Assembly: GCA_964235485.1 (NCBI GenBank)
Contig: CAXSAZ010000008.1
Coordinates: 62,001 to 126,000 of the forward strand
Direction: 5' to 3'
From: CAHJXG01 sp964235485
GTDB taxonomy: Bacteria > Pseudomonadota > Alphaproteobacteria > Acetobacterales > Acetobacteraceae
Length of the DNA: 64,000 nucleotides
Within the stretch, counting starts at the first letter, position 1, and every line of letters starts with the position of its first letter. The translations under genes were made by a program, and so were the position numbers. The notes beneath the pieces are model-generated. The model was not told where the DNA came from. It did not search any database and saw only the letters and a list, made by a program, of their open reading frames with translations. Below, piece by piece: positions 29,188 through 37,913 of the stretch.

Positions 29188-31646
29188 CGAGCTTGGCGAA
29201 GGCCGCGCGCCCGCGCATGTCGCTGGTGCCGCTGTTCCTGATCTCGGGCGCCGCGGTGGCCTATGAGATCGCGCTGACCCGGTACTTCGCCGTCGCGAAG
29301 TGGTCGGAGTATGGCTACTGGATCATCTCCATCGTCATGGTCGGCTTCGCGCTCAGCGGCGTGACCGTGGCGCTGGCGCGGGATTGGGCGGTGCGGCACG
29401 GGGCGGCGCTGCTTGCGTGGTTGCCGGTGGCGCTGGTGCTGGCCGCCGCGGGCGGCTACCAGGCCACCACCGCGAACCCGTTCAACCCGCTGCAGTTGCA
29501 GAACGCGGTGACGTTCTTGCCGCAGCTCGGCTACATCGCCCTGTACTACGCGGTCCTTCTGCCCTTCTTCTTCCTGACCGGGCTGTATATCAGCCTGACC
29601 TTCGTGCTGAACGAGGACCGGGTGGCCCGGGTGTATGGCTTTGACCTGACCGGCGCCGGGGCGGGGGCGGCGCTGGTGTTGGGGTTGATGAACGTGCTGC
29701 ACCCGTTCCAGCTCGTGGCGGCGCTGCTGGTGCTGCTGGCCGCAAGCGCCTGGTTCGGCCCGCGTCCGGCCCGGGTCGGCCTGGCGGCCCTTGCGGCGCT
29801 GATCGCCAGCGAGGCCGTGCTGCTGCTGGACTCGCGGGCGGATTACAACGACTTCAAGGCGATCTACGCCCCGCTGCACGTGCCAAACGCGAAGCAGGTG
29901 GCCGAAATCCGCTCGCCGCGCGGCATCTACGCGCTGCTCGACGACTTCACCGAGCGGGTCGATACCGACGTGTCCAACAACGCCGGCATGTTGGGCGTGC
30001 CGGGGCCGCCGCAGGCGCTCGGCTTGTATCGCGACGGCAACCGCATCGCGGCGCTCCCCAAGGCCGGAGGCGCCACCGCCGCCTACGCTCCGGCGGCGCT
30101 CGACGCGCTGCCCTACCGCCTGCTGCCCGGCGTCCGTGTCCTGCTCGCCGGCACGGGCGGCGGCTTCCGCGTGCGGCAGGCCCTCGGCTTGGGCGCCAGC
30201 CACGTCGATGCGCTGGAACCCGACCCGGTGCTGCTCGACGCCCTGCGCCATGGCCTCGGCCCGTCCCCGGCCTTGGCCGCGGATCTGCGGGTGAGCCTGT
30301 CCCCCGACAGCCCGCTGGCGGCGGCGCGGAGCGGCGGGCGCTACGACCTGGTTGATATCGCCGGGGATTTCCTTGATGCGGCCGAGGCGAACAGCGCCGC
30401 TTATACGGCTGAGGCCATGGCCGGCTACCTCCGCACGCTCGCGCCCGGCGGGTTGGTGTCGATTCCGGTCTCGATCCGGGAGTTCCCGGTCTATGCCGTC
30501 CGCGTGCTGGCGACGGTGCGGGACGCGCTGCGCCGGGCGCAGGTTGCCGATCCGGCGGCGCATGTCGTGGTGTACCGCTCCGCCTGGAACCTGCGGGTCC
30601 TGGTCGGCAACGAGCCTTGGACGCCCGAGCGCGTCGCCGCCGTGCGCGCCTTTTGCGACGAGCGGTCGTTCGACGTGTCATACTACCCCGGCATGGACGT
30701 GGAGGCCGCCCGCGCCGACATCTACAACGACCTGCCGGCGGTCAGCTTCGAGAGCGGCGAGGTCACATCCGGCGCCGGGTCTTCGGATGCGGTGGCGGAC
30801 GAGGCGGGGCAGGTGCTGCGGGGCGAGCGCAGCGAGTCGCAGGATGCCTTCAACTTGTCCCCCATCACCCTCGACCGCCCGTCCTACTACGCCATCCTGC
30901 GCCTGGACCAGCTTCCAACTATCCTGAAACGGCTGGAAATCCTGCCGCAGGCCGAGGTCGGGCAGCTCGTCAACCTCGCGGTCCTGCTGCAGGCCATTGT
31001 CATCGCGCTGATCGTGCTGGCGGTGCCGCTGCTGGCGCCCCGTGTCGCCGGCAGCCGGTCCGGCCGCCCGGCGATGCTGCGACCGATTTTGTACTTCGCC
31101 TCGCTCGGCCTCGGCTTCCTGTTCATCGAGATTTTCCTGATCGAGAAGGCCAGCCTTTACCTCAATGACCGGACCAGCGCCTTTGCCCTCGTGTTGACCG
31201 GGATGCTGGTGTTTTCGGGCCTCGGCAGCCTATTGGCCGACCGGGTGCGGCATGTCGGCATCGCCTTGTCGGCCGCGGTGGTCGTGGGCTGGTGCGCCCT
31301 TGTTCTGCTGGGGTTGCAGCCGTTCCTGCTGGCGACCTTGGGCCTGCCTTGGCTGCTGCGGGCGGCCATCATCGTCGCGCTGGTAGCGCCGGTGTCGCTG
31401 GCGCTCGGTATGCCGTTCCCGCTCGGCCTGGCCCGGGCCGGCAGCGCCGGGGGCGGGCTGCTGCCTTGGGCCTGGGGCCTGAACGGCGCGTTCTCCGTCG
31501 TCGCCACGCCGCTTGCCAACCTTATTGCGGTGCAGTCCGGCTTTGACAGGGTTCTGCTGATCGCGGCTTTGCTTTATGTCGTGACCTATCTCGCCTATCC
31601 CTCCGTCCGAAAGACCGTCCAGTGGCAGCCATCTCCCACCACCTGA
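29184..31646 (+). CDS. polytopic membrane protein with spermidine synthase-like domain
   Basis: 820 residues. An N-terminal block of about seven membrane helices (LVPLFLISGAAVAYEIALTRYF onward), then a soluble Rossmann-like domain with LLAGTGGGFRVRQALGLGASHVDALEPD (SpeE/methyltransferase nucleotide loop) and GRYDLVDIAGDFLD. A second C-terminal membrane block of about six helices follows (from LVNLAVLLQAIVIALIVLA). The catalytic Asp context of true spermidine synthases (YDxIxxD) is altered to YDLVDIAGDFLD, so polyamine synthesis is doubtful. The topology suggests a membrane enzyme of the SpeE-like multi-pass group. It overlaps the upstream hydrolase (ATGA) and the downstream methyltransferase (25 bases). 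Confidence 0.8.
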   Translation: MTSLAKAARPRMSLVPLFLISGAAVAYEIALTRYFAVAKWSEYGYWIISIVMVGFALSGVTVALARDWAVRHGAALLAWLPVALVLAAAGGYQATTANPFNPLQLQNAVTFLPQLGYIALYYAVLLPFFFLTGLYISLTFVLNEDRVARVYGFDLTGAGAGAALVLGLMNVLHPFQLVAALLVLLAASAWFGPRPARVGLAALAALIASEAVLLLDSRADYNDFKAIYAPLHVPNAKQVAEIRSPRGIYALLDDFTERVDTDVSNNAGMLGVPGPPQALGLYRDGNRIAALPKAGGATAAYAPAALDALPYRLLPGVRVLLAGTGGGFRVRQALGLGASHVDALEPDPVLLDALRHGLGPSPALAADLRVSLSPDSPLAAARSGGRYDLVDIAGDFLDAAEANSAAYTAEAMAGYLRTLAPGGLVSIPVSIREFPVYAVRVLATVRDALRRAQVADPAAHVVVYRSAWNLRVLVGNEPWTPERVAAVRAFCDERSFDVSYYPGMDVEAARADIYNDLPAVSFESGEVTSGAGSSDAVADEAGQVLRGERSESQDAFNLSPITLDRPSYYAILRLDQLPTILKRLEILPQAEVGQLVNLAVLLQAIVIALIVLAVPLLAPRVAGSRSGRPAMLRPILYFASLGLGFLFIEIFLIEKASLYLNDRTSAFALVLTGMLVFSGLGSLLADRVRHVGIALSAAVVVGWCALVLLGLQPFLLATLGLPWLLRAAIIVALVAPVSLALGMPFPLGLARAGSAGGGLLPWAWGLNGAFSVVATPLANLIAVQSGFDRVLLIAALLYVVTYLAYPSVRKTVQWQPSPTT

Positions 31647-32536
31647 CCCGCCGCGCCGTCCTGGCTGGCGCCCTGGCTGCGCCTCTTGCCGGACGCGCCT
31701 GGGCCGTAGCGACGCCGGGTTGGACGCGGGAGGCCTACATGGAGGCCATGCGCCAGTCCGGCCGGCCCACCGACCTGACCGAAGCGCAGTTCCAGGCGAT
31801 CCAGGCCCGCAAGCCCGCGGCGATGCAGCGGATCGAGACCTATTTGAAAGAACGCCTCGGCGCCGCCGACCCGGCGGTGCTGCGCGCCTTCCAGGAAGTG
31901 CCGCGCGAGTACTTCCATTACAACTATCCCGAGCACCGCTCGCAATCCGGCGTCGCCTACGAGGACGACCCGAAGCCTTGGGCGCTCGGCTACGGCTCGG
32001 CGCTGTCCGACTACCTCGGCCAGGCCTACATGACCCAGGTGTGCAAGCCGCAGCCCGGCGACACGACGTTGGAGATCGGCACCGGCAGCGGTTTCCAAAG
32101 CTCGCTGCTGTCCCGCATCGTCCAGCACAGCTACTCCATCGAGATCATCGAGCCGCTGGGCCAGGCGGTGGGCAAGATTTTCGCGCCGCTCGGCTACGAA
32201 AACGTGCAGACCCGGGTGGGCGACGGCTATTTCGGCTGGCCGGAGGTGACGGGCGGGTTCGATGTGGTCATTGTGACCTGCGCCGCGCAGTATGCGCCGC
32301 CGGATTTGTTTAAGCAGTTGAAGCCGGGCGGGCGGATGCTGATCCCGATTGGGCAGCCGTTCAAGCGGGGGCAGTTGCTTTATGTTTACACGAAGGACGA
32401 GGACGGGAAGGTTCGGTCTCGGAAAGATGTGGGGGTGTTCTTTATTCCGATGACGGGGGCTATGATGAACCGGCCGAAGCCGGGGGGCGGGGCGGGGGAG
32501 AGTGCTGGGCCGGTGCCTGCTGCTTCTGCAGAATAG
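31622..32536 (+). CDS. protein-L-isoaspartate O-methyltransferase family, with signal peptide
   Basis: 304 residues from GTG 31622, overlapping the upstream gene by 25 bases. The N-terminus LTRRAVLAGALAAPLAGRAWA looks like a Tat or Sec signal, which is odd for an S-adenosylmethionine-dependent enzyme. The PCMT fold is clear: YGSALSDYLGQAYMTQ, SAM loop TLEIGTGSGFQSSLLSRI near 149-166, YSIEIIEPLG, FDVVIVTCAAQYAPPDLFKQLKPGGRMLIPIG. A long disordered Pro/Gly tail ends it. Codon choice in the last 60 codons shifts to G/T third positions, unlike its own first half. Substrate unknown. Confidence 0.85.
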   Translation: MAAISHHLTRRAVLAGALAAPLAGRAWAVATPGWTREAYMEAMRQSGRPTDLTEAQFQAIQARKPAAMQRIETYLKERLGAADPAVLRAFQEVPREYFHYNYPEHRSQSGVAYEDDPKPWALGYGSALSDYLGQAYMTQVCKPQPGDTTLEIGTGSGFQSSLLSRIVQHSYSIEIIEPLGQAVGKIFAPLGYENVQTRVGDGYFGWPEVTGGFDVVIVTCAAQYAPPDLFKQLKPGGRMLIPIGQPFKRGQLLYVYTKDEDGKVRSRKDVGVFFIPMTGAMMNRPKPGGGAGESAGPVPAASAE

Positions 32537-32572
32537 CCCTGTATAAGGTTTATCTGTTATAGCCTTTTGCTC

Positions 32573-33427
32573 CTATGCCGCGACTCCTCTCCACGGCTGC
32601 ACCTCGCCCGGTGTCTTTAGGCCTTCGCAGAAAACCATCACCTCGGTCCCCTCATAGCTAGCATGGGCTGAGTAGCGCAAACCGAACGTTTGTTGCCGAA
32701 ATCTAGAGTAGAATTGACGTATCGGTTCAGCGTTGTCATATGAGACGATCCATTTCTGCTGAATTTTAGTGACGAGCTTTGATATAGCTTCATGATCACT
32801 ATGTTGATAATGATCCTCATAAAGCTTTTTTCCTTTCTCATAGTAAGGAGGATCCACATATACCAGTGCCGATATTGGTATTTCATTCAGAGGACCATTT
32901 ATGAATTCGGAGGCATCTAAGTTATATAAACTGATTCGTGGCGAGTAACTGGCAATCTTGGCGATCCGCTTTGATAGTTGTTGGCGATTGAAGCGAGCAT
33001 CCAGTTTCCAGGGACCATCCTGATTTTTGCCGCCAATGACGCCTGCTGTGATGATACCAGAACGGTTTGTGCGGTTTAAGAAAAAGGTTGAGAATCCTAA
33101 TGCTATGATGCCTGCTTCGGCATCTGATTGGACCGCCTTCTGCCTTTTCCACTCATCCACCGTGACCGGCGTGTCATAAACCAAGCGGCATAGCTCTTCT
33201 GGCGCGTCGAGAAGACATCGCCAAAATGCGTGGACAGACCTATTCAAATCGTTCAGATGAACATGACTAACGTACTCGAGATAAAGCAGAGAAATCGCGA
33301 TGCTTGCGCCTCCTGCGTAAGGTTCTACATAATGCCCACCTATGAGATCATTCATTTCAACTAAATTAACTATGTACTGGGAAAGACGTCCCTTTCCCCC
33401 TGGATACCGTAATGGGCTATCGAACAT
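32573..33427 (-). CDS. DNA adenine methylase (D12 class, Dam-like)
   Basis: 284 residues. N6-adenine methyltransferase: LRYPGGKGRL at 6-15 (motif X), EPYAGGASIAI at 35-45 (motif I), FLNRTNRSG near 116, and VDPPYYEKGKKLYEDHYQH with catalytic DPPY at 192-195 (motif IV). Uses S-adenosylmethionine to methylate adenine in duplex DNA; the target site cannot be read from sequence, GATC being only one option. Second gene of a two-gene operon, 57 bp after the ParB-like gene. No cognate endonuclease is adjacent, and base use differs from the flanks. Confidence 0.92.
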   Translation of the reverse strand: MFDSPLRYPGGKGRLSQYIVNLVEMNDLIGGHYVEPYAGGASIAISLLYLEYVSHVHLNDLNRSVHAFWRCLLDAPEELCRLVYDTPVTVDEWKRQKAVQSDAEAGIIALGFSTFFLNRTNRSGIITAGVIGGKNQDGPWKLDARFNRQQLSKRIAKIASYSPRISLYNLDASEFINGPLNEIPISALVYVDPPYYEKGKKLYEDHYQHSDHEAISKLVTKIQQKWIVSYDNAEPIRQFYSRFRQQTFGLRYSAHASYEGTEVMVFCEGLKTPGEVQPWRGVAA

Positions 33428-33484
33428 GAACGTCTCCTATCAGACCGATGTAGCCCACTTCGATCTTGATGGCCAGCGTGATTT

Positions 33485-34915
33485 TTAACGAGCAGCATGC
33501 AATAATTGAAGATAGATTTCCCAGGTGTCCCACGCAGCCATGATGCTCATGGCATCAGGCTTCGTGTGCCGGTTGTGGAAATAGCCATGCAAGGTGCTGA
33601 TCGAGAATGAAGCCGTGCTCTTGGGATCGCAGGCCACACGAACCTGAGCAAGCGTTTTCAATTTACCAGTCCCATCAATCACGCTTAGTACAGCATTTAC
33701 TTTTGCCGAGAGGGGTATTCCTGTGTCATCCCAATTTGATCTGCCCTTGACGGACGGTGGAATGGGAATCCCTTTTTCCTCCAACAACGCTTCGCTACTA
33801 AGTTCTATGAACACCCGCAGAAGGAAGGACGCAGCATTCTCATTATTTTTTAAGACGATATCCCTGCATTCTCGATACAGACCGTTGAGACGGTCGCCCT
33901 TCACAGAGAAGGTCTGACCTCCTTTCCTCGGCGCAAGCGTGCCACGCGGCGCTGGGATCGGCTTGGTTCTAGATGGAGATGCGGTCGATTTAGGCTGGAC
34001 TCGATGCTGAGTTATAGGCCCAATTACATCAGGTCGGTTTTCGGGTGTAGCTATGCCGTCGGATGGGCTGCTATCGCTATTCGATGCGGCTGTATTATCA
34101 ATTTTCGCCTTTACCGCAAATTCGGCAAATCGAGCAATGAAAGTCTCTCGGTCGCGGTCGGATTCGACGTGAGCGAAGCGGAATTCGGGTGCAGCGATGC
34201 CGCGTAGTACACGCCGCAATAAATTCTTGCCAGCTTCTTCATTTTCATTCTCAAACTTGATAACACCTGTCTTCAAGTTTATGTCAATCCCAAGTAGAGT
34301 TGAAAGTGCAGAAGCATTCAGTACACGGTCAACAGTCGTCCATTTAGGATCTAGCATATCGGTAAGCTCTGCCCATTCGTCGCTATCATCTTGCAGATAT
34401 TCGACTACTGCTAAGAATCTCTCCGCTTTCGTACCCTGATCCCGGTTCGCGCGAGCCTTAGCCAGAGTCTTCCAACTCTGTAGTCCAACGCCGGATGCCG
34501 AGGTCATGTGGCGGCGCCTTTGCCAGGGCTGTGCCTCGTCTCTGGTGGCAAACACCAGTGCCTCTATCTGCCGCATAGGCCTTTCCGAAAATTGAGATGC
34601 TAAAACCGAAAATGCTTTCTCGACAACTGTGCCAGCGGCCAAAGCAGGCGCTTCCATGATTTTGAGGGCTGCTATGCGCCGGTTGCCCTCTAAAACGACA
34701 TACATCCCAGGAGCGTCGACATCGCGCGTCACCCAAATCGGCTCGCCTGGACTAAGCCCCAAAGCCAGCAGATCTTCCGCGAGGTTTACAAGTTTGCGCC
34801 GCTGATCCTCAATAATAGCGGCTATGGCATCTCGTTGACTTGCTACCGCTCCAATTCGATAATTCTTCTGATCAAGCCGCAGTTCAGTGAGTTTGAATGT
34901 TTCAAAACTAGCCAT
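33485..34915 (-). CDS. ParB/Srx-fold protein with C-terminal helical domain
   Basis: 476 residues from ATG 34915 with GGAAGG just upstream; a TTG 39 bases further out would add 13 residues. The N-terminal domain has LRLDQKNYRIG near 12-22 and VVLEGNRRIAALKIM, with EGNRR at 76-80, the ParB/Srx nucleotide-binding signature. A middle helical region follows, then a Ser/Pro-rich linker (about 275-335) and a C-terminal helical domain (FSVKGDRLNGLYRECRDIV; ASFLLRVFIELSSEALLEEKG). It is not a chromosome-partition ParB: no ParA, no canonical helix-turn-helix block. Upstream of and probably cotranscribed with the Dam gene; possibly a defence or modification-linked effector. Confidence 0.75.
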   Translation of the reverse strand: MASFETFKLTELRLDQKNYRIGAVASQRDAIAAIIEDQRRKLVNLAEDLLALGLSPGEPIWVTRDVDAPGMYVVLEGNRRIAALKIMEAPALAAGTVVEKAFSVLASQFSERPMRQIEALVFATRDEAQPWQRRRHMTSASGVGLQSWKTLAKARANRDQGTKAERFLAVVEYLQDDSDEWAELTDMLDPKWTTVDRVLNASALSTLLGIDINLKTGVIKFENENEEAGKNLLRRVLRGIAAPEFRFAHVESDRDRETFIARFAEFAVKAKIDNTAASNSDSSPSDGIATPENRPDVIGPITQHRVQPKSTASPSRTKPIPAPRGTLAPRKGGQTFSVKGDRLNGLYRECRDIVLKNNENAASFLLRVFIELSSEALLEEKGIPIPPSVKGRSNWDDTGIPLSAKVNAVLSVIDGTGKLKTLAQVRVACDPKSTASFSISTLHGYFHNRHTKPDAMSIMAAWDTWEIYLQLLHAAR

Positions 34916-35055
34916 TTGCCTTCCAACCTCACCGCCGTCTTGCGGCCCTTTCAAGTCGCGAGGCTACCTAAAATACCTTGATGTGTGAAGTGCATAACTA
35001 CCCTATCTAATAGGATACTCCTTGTATAGCCTCTGTTCATCGTGCGTGTATTCGG

Positions 35056-35356
35056 TCATTCCGTCAAATCCTTTAATGCAGCGTCAGGTTTACATTCCAC
35101 AAATCGTAACAAGAACCGAATAGTCGGGTCCATGTTGGTTCGGAACTGTTCCAAATTGCGCACCGTCGCCACAGGCACGCTAATTCCTTCAGCAAACGCT
35201 TCTTACGTCATCCGCAGCCACGTTCGGATCGCCCGACGTTCGGCACCGAGCGGAATGGCGGTAACGGCGCATCGGGGTTTTCGCCATCCTCGGTCCGATG
35301 TCAGCAAATGTCTTTTTTTCGTCACCGCGATTTTCGCGAGGCTTGTTGTCGGGCAT
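35056..35356 (-). pseudogene. decayed XRE-family antitoxin-like gene
   Basis: An ATG at 35356 has GGAGGAG upstream. The downstream part, read in one frame, gives AIRTWLRMT, then TAA at 35203-35205, then EAFAEGISVPVATVRNLEQF and a tail ending DAALKDLTE at 35056. Replacing TAA by CAA (Gln) restores MTQEAFAEGISVPVATVRN, a textbook XRE helix-turn-helix. The N-terminal part needs frame changes as well (KKTFADIG, then DGENPDAPLPPFRSVPNV). The whole span equals about 100 codons, right for a HigA-type antitoxin. No toxin partner is visible. Interpretation is by eye. Confidence 0.65.
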
Positions 35357-35468
35357 GTCGCCCTAATCTCCTCCAAAGCCATCGGCTCACATGCCATCGC
35401 CTCCGCTCCCTCTTGTTTGCGACCCGGGCCGAAACGACGCGGAAAACGCCTATGACGTTTGCCAGACA

Positions 35469-37550
35469 TCACCCAGCCTCCAACGTCCGCATCCCCGCCC
35501 CCCGGTCAAACATCCGCATCAGCCCAACAACCGCCCGCCCCCGCGCACTCCCCAATCCCGGGTCCCGATCCAGCAGGACCGCCGCATCCCGGCTCGCCAT
35601 CTGCAACAGCCCATCATGCTGCGCCGGATCAGCCAACCGGAACCCCGGCAACCCCGACTGCCGCTTCCCCAGCAAGTCCCCCCCGCCGCGAATCCGAAAA
35701 TCCTCGTCGGCAATCAGAAACCCGTCCTCCGTATCTTTCAACAACCCCAACCGCCGCCGCATCGTGTCGGTCAGCCCGTCCTCGTGCAGCAGCAGGCAAA
35801 AGCTCTGCTCCGCCCCCCGCCCGACCCGGCCGCGCAACTGATGCAACTGCGCCAGCCCGAACCGCTCGGCGTGCTCGATCACCATGATGCTGGCTTCCGG
35901 CACATCCACGCCCACCTCGACCACCGTGGTTGCCACCAGAAGCTGAATGCGCCCGGCCGCGAAGTCCGCCAAAGCCCCATCGCGCTGCGCCGCTTCCATC
36001 TGCCCGTGCGCCAGCCCGACCCGGCCGCCGAACCGCGCCCTCAGCACCTCGAACCGCGCCTCCGCCGCCGCGAGGTCGATCAGCTCGCTTTCCGACACCA
36101 TGGGGCACACCCAGTACACCCGCTCCCCCCGGTCCAGCGCGCGCCCAATTCCCTCCACCACGTCCGCGAGCGTCGCCAGCGAGTGCACCGTCGTGCGGAT
36201 CGGCTTGCGCCCGGCAGGCTTCTCCAGCAGCCGGCTCACCTCCATCTCGCCCCATTGCGTCAGCAACAGCGTGCGCGGGATCGGCGTCGCCGTCATCACC
36301 AGCACGTCCGTGGTCTCCCCCTTGCCGCCCAGCAGCAAGCGCTGGTCCACGCCGAACCGGTGCTGCTCGTCGATCACCGCGAGCGCCAGGTCGTGATACG
36401 CCACCGCCTCCTGGAACAGCGCGTGGGTGCCGACGATCAGCTTGGTCCGGCCGTTGGCGATGCCGATCAGCGCGTTGCGCCGCGCGACGCCCTTGACCGA
36501 GCCGGTCAGCAGCTCCACCGGGATCGGCGACAAGCGGGACAGGGTGCGGTGGTGCTGCTTCGCCAGCACCTCGGTCGGTGCCATCAGCGCGGCCTGTGCC
36601 CCGGCCTCCGCCGCGCGCAGCATGGCCAGCAGCGCCACCAGCGTCTTGCCGGACCCCACGTCGCCCTGCAGCAGCCGCAACATGCGGCGGGGTGCGGCGA
36701 GGTCCGCGTCGATCTCCGCCAGCGCTTGGCGCTGTGACGGCGTGGGCATGAAGCCGAAACGTTCGAGGCACTGCGCCCGCAGGCTCCCGTCCCCGCGCAG
36801 CGCCCGGCCGGGCCGCCGCCGCTCCCGCTGGCGCACGAAGGCCATCGCGACCTGATGCGCCAACAGCTCGTCATAGGCGAGGCGCCGCCGCGCCCGGTCC
36901 ACCGGCAAGGTGTCCGGCTGCTGCACCGCCCGCAGCGCGTCGCGGAAGCCCGGCCAGCCTTCACGGCGCATCAAGGCCGGGTCGTGCCACTCGTGGAGGT
37001 CCGGCACCCGCTCCAGCGCCTGCCGCATCGCGCTTCGGAGCTGGCCCGGGAACAGCCCGGCGGTCAGCGGCCAGACCGGCTCAATGCCGGGCAACAGGTT
37101 GGCGTGCGCGGTGGGAACGACGTGATCGGGCTTCGGCATGGTCAGGCGGTCGCCGAAGCCCTCCAGCTTGCCGGACACCACAAGCTTCGCGCCGCGCTCA
37201 AGGGTCCGGGGCGGCGGGCGGCCGAAATACACCAGTTCCATGAACCCGGTGCCGTCGGTGCAAACGACGCGCCACGGCTGCCGCGCGGTTTCCGGCGCGT
37301 CCTGCCGCACGACCTCGATGGCCAGCGTCGCGACCTGGCCCGGCTGCGCCGTCCGGATCGTCGGCCGGGCGCGGCGGTCCAGGTAGGAGTCCGGCATGTG
37401 GAACAGCAGGTCCAGCACCCGAGCGCCCCCGGCGACGCGCTCGATCAGCTTGGCCAAGGCCGGGCCGACGCCGCGCAGCCCGGTCACGGGGGCGAACAGC
37501 GGGAGGAGCGGATCATCCGCGATTTGACCGGCAGGGTGGGTTGGCGACAC
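35469..37550 (-). CDS. recG: ATP-dependent DNA helicase RecG
   Basis: 693 residues from GTG 37550, the furthest start that gives the family length; no strong ribosome-binding site is seen. Rewinds and reverses stalled replication forks and branch-migrates Holliday junctions. Wedge (OB) domain at about 50-170; helicase motifs LLQGDVGSGKT (Walker A), VIDEQHRFG (DExH box written DEQH), MTATPIPRT and QLRGRVGRGAEQSFCLLL (motif VI). The C-terminal tail is normal. Divergent from sdhE, with 60 bp between starts. Confidence 0.93.
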   Translation of the reverse strand: MSPTHPAGQIADDPLLPLFAPVTGLRGVGPALAKLIERVAGGARVLDLLFHMPDSYLDRRARPTIRTAQPGQVATLAIEVVRQDAPETARQPWRVVCTDGTGFMELVYFGRPPPRTLERGAKLVVSGKLEGFGDRLTMPKPDHVVPTAHANLLPGIEPVWPLTAGLFPGQLRSAMRQALERVPDLHEWHDPALMRREGWPGFRDALRAVQQPDTLPVDRARRRLAYDELLAHQVAMAFVRQRERRRPGRALRGDGSLRAQCLERFGFMPTPSQRQALAEIDADLAAPRRMLRLLQGDVGSGKTLVALLAMLRAAEAGAQAALMAPTEVLAKQHHRTLSRLSPIPVELLTGSVKGVARRNALIGIANGRTKLIVGTHALFQEAVAYHDLALAVIDEQHRFGVDQRLLLGGKGETTDVLVMTATPIPRTLLLTQWGEMEVSRLLEKPAGRKPIRTTVHSLATLADVVEGIGRALDRGERVYWVCPMVSESELIDLAAAEARFEVLRARFGGRVGLAHGQMEAAQRDGALADFAAGRIQLLVATTVVEVGVDVPEASIMVIEHAERFGLAQLHQLRGRVGRGAEQSFCLLLHEDGLTDTMRRRLGLLKDTEDGFLIADEDFRIRGGGDLLGKRQSGLPGFRLADPAQHDGLLQMASRDAAVLLDRDPGLGSARGRAVVGLMRMFDRGAGMRTLEAG

Positions 37551-37610
37551 GGGCGGGCTGACTTTATGGAGGTCGCCGCTATATGACAGCCCACCGCCAG
37601 GGACCCAAGA

Positions 37611-37913
37611 GTGCAGCAGACCAACACCGACCCGTCCCCTCTCGCCCTTGAGCATCGGCGCCGCCGGATTCTGTTCCGCGCCACGCACCGCGGCACTTAT
37701 GAGAACGACATCCTGATCGGCGGCTACGTCCGCGCCCGAATCGCCGGGTTCACCGATGCCGACCTCGATGCGCTGGAGGAAGTGATGGAGCTGCCCGACG
37801 CGATGCTGGCGGATTGGCTGACCGGGCGGCAGCCGATCCCGGCCGATTGCGACACCCCCATGCTGCGCGCGATCCGCCGGGCGGCCGAGGACGGCGAGGG
37901 CCAGCCCCGATGA
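37611..37913 (+). CDS. sdhE: FAD assembly factor SdhE
   Basis: 100 residues from GTG 37611. Small helical protein that helps attach FAD covalently to succinate dehydrogenase SdhA. The signature RGTYENDILIGGY has the RGxxE motif (Arg27, Gly28, Glu31), and DAMLADWLTGRQP is the conserved tail helix. The recG-sdhE-mfd arrangement is common in alphaproteobacteria. Its stop overlaps the mfd start (ATGA). Confidence 0.9.
   Translation: MQQTNTDPSPLALEHRRRRILFRATHRGTYENDILIGGYVRARIAGFTDADLDALEEVMELPDAMLADWLTGRQPIPADCDTPMLRAIRRAAEDGEGQPR

Larger units (their letters stand above)
32537..35060. other. AT-richer island 1 (methyltransferase + ParB-like genes)
   Basis: This stretch is visibly less GC-rich than its flanks and uses A/T third positions, a sign of horizontal transfer. 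It carries a Dam-type methyltransferase and a ParB/Srx-like protein on the minus strand, and borders a decayed antitoxin gene. The ends are not marked by clear repeats, tRNA or integrase. Confidence 0.75.

Noticed and set aside
33485..34915. ParB-like protein as a plasmid partition protein
   Set aside because: No parA, no parS-like repeats and no ParB helix-turn-helix block are visible; partner is a methyltransferase.
32558..35032. Direct repeat TATAGCCT near both ends of island 1 (32558-32565 and 35025-35032) as attachment sites
   Set aside because: Only eight bases, no tRNA or integrase, and weak similarity beyond the octamer.
35042..35455. Plus-strand open frame of 137 codons opposite the decayed antitoxin
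   Set aside because: The opposite strand holds a clear helix-turn-helix remnant with its own ribosome-binding site; this frame has no motif.
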